NCBI RefSeq assembly: GCF_001748085.1
Contig: NZ_BBZK01000004.1
Coordinates: 620,001 to 684,000, forward strand
DNA length: 64,000 nt
Direction: 5' to 3'
DNA from: Streptomyces sp. TP-A0874
GTDB taxonomy: Bacteria > Actinomycetota > Actinomycetes > Streptomycetales > Streptomycetaceae
Shown here piece after piece: positions 63,593 through 64,000 of the stretch (positions are counted from its first letter, which is position 1; every line of letters starts with the position of its first letter). The position numbers and the translations under genes were made by a program. Under the pieces are notes generated by a model. That model was not told where the DNA came from. It did no database searches and worked only from the letters and a program-made list of their open reading frames with translations.

Positions 63593-64000
63593 ATGGGTGC
63601 GTTCGAGCAGCTCGTTGCGGAAGGCCAAGCAGTCCCCACCGCGGGGTGGGACTTCTCCTGGTTCGCAGGTCGCGCCAGCGAGCAGAGGCCGTCCTGGGGC
63701 TATGCCAGGCTGCTTGCCGAGCGGATGGCGAGAGCTACGGCCGGCCTCGATATCCAGACGGGTGGCGGCGAGGTGCTCGCCTCGGTCCCGGTCGCTCCGC
63801 CGGTACTGGCGGCGACGGAGTCCTGGGCCCCGAACATCGCGATCGCCCGCCGGACGCTGGCGAAGTTCGGCGCGACCGTCGTGGAAGCCGAGGACGCGTC
63901 CGACCTGCCCTTCGCCGAGCAGTCGTTCGACCTGGTGGTCAGCCGGCATCCCGTGGTGACCCGCTGGGACGAGGTACGACGAGTGCTGCGCACGGGCGGC
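63593..64000 (+). CDS. SAM-dependent methyltransferase, N-terminal part
   Basis: An open frame of 136 codons running off the window end. It reads MGAFEQLVAEGQAVPTAGWD and WGYARLLAERMARATAGLDI; QTGGGEVLA is motif I (normally D-x-G-x-G-E), followed by ATVVEAEDASDLPFAEQSFD and LVVSRHPV, which is the post-I to motif II region of class I (Methyltransf_11) enzymes. Start at ATG 63593. It is incomplete here; the substrate is unknown. Confidence 0.85.
   Translation, partial: MGAFEQLVAEGQAVPTAGWDFSWFAGRASEQRPSWGYARLLAERMARATAGLDIQTGGGEVLASVPVAPPVLAATESWAPNIAIARRTLAKFGATVVEAEDASDLPFAEQSFDLVVSRHPVVTRWDEVRRVLRTGG

Overview
The base composition (about 70% G+C), the frequent GTG and TTG starts with AGGAGG-like ribosome binding sites, the mycothiol-linked enzyme, the c-di-AMP riboswitch in front of a secreted LysM transglycosylase, and the Scr1/DUF397 gene pairs all point to a Streptomyces or very close relative. 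No tRNA, rRNA, CRISPR array or intact insertion sequence was seen.

Layout. 67-8177: small metabolic and regulatory genes on the minus strand (arginine deiminase, homocysteine S-methyltransferase, F420-type oxidoreductase, DUF6099-like, MazG-like, SepF-like), then a regulatory triad of anti-sigma-type ATPase, HTH protein and DUF397 protein. The ATPase and HTH genes are broken by single-base shifts. A lipoprotein with an internal domain duplication follows. 8511-13167: a transposase graveyard (IS110 and IS5 remnants) and a WXG/LXG-like large protein with two paralogous membrane-anchored partners. 13595-19075: HPP and DUF4396 membrane proteins, a large-subunit catalase with one frameshift, and a LysM/transglycosylase protein behind a ydaO c-di-AMP riboswitch. 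19654-28464: a C4-dicarboxylate block made of succinate dehydrogenase/fumarate reductase (B, A, C), a LuxR regulator, a two-component system, a divergent dicarboxylate symporter and a second sibling LuxR regulator.

28810-47166 is the most interesting part: a single-strand run of fourteen genes that reads as a biosynthetic gene cluster. In transcription order it contains an AMP ligase, an ABC transporter pair, GriI-like and GriH-like enzymes (aminohydroxybenzoate formation from aspartate semialdehyde and DHAP), a UbiA prenyltransferase, an acyl-CoA dehydrogenase, two extended SDRs, a rifampin-phosphotransferase-like protein without its ATP-grasp domain, an acyl carrier protein, a 1183-residue fusion of a fatty-acyl-AMP-ligase-like domain with a PPDK-type ATP-grasp and phosphohistidine domain, a mycothiol-dependent isomerase-family protein and a PPDK-associated small protein. 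From the acyl-CoA dehydrogenase to the isomerase-family gene every junction overlaps (mostly ATGA or GTGA), so these genes are probably translated as a coupled set. I infer a prenylated aminohydroxybenzoate product and an ATP-dependent phosphorylation of an aryl or acyl group, possibly carrier-bound, performed by two complementary dikinase halves. I cannot assign it to a known compound.

47677-53629: a D-aminopeptidase homologue, a DUF6939-like protein, a VOC protein, a DODA-type dioxygenase/DUF2218 pair with a divergent MarR regulator and a clear palindromic operator, and the intact copy of the ATPase/HTH/DUF397 triad. 53868-59420: an RHS-type toxin-tip graveyard with PH-like membrane proteins, small two-helix membrane proteins and a chimeric pseudogene assembled from two neighbours. 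59544-64000: formamidase and its FmdB zinc ribbon, a P450-like/PEP-mutase-like chimera broken by a frameshift, a VOC protein and the start of a methyltransferase that runs off the window.

Several genes are broken by exactly one base; this could be genuine decay or consensus indels in the assembly, and the paralogous intact copies in the window help to tell where the shifts are.
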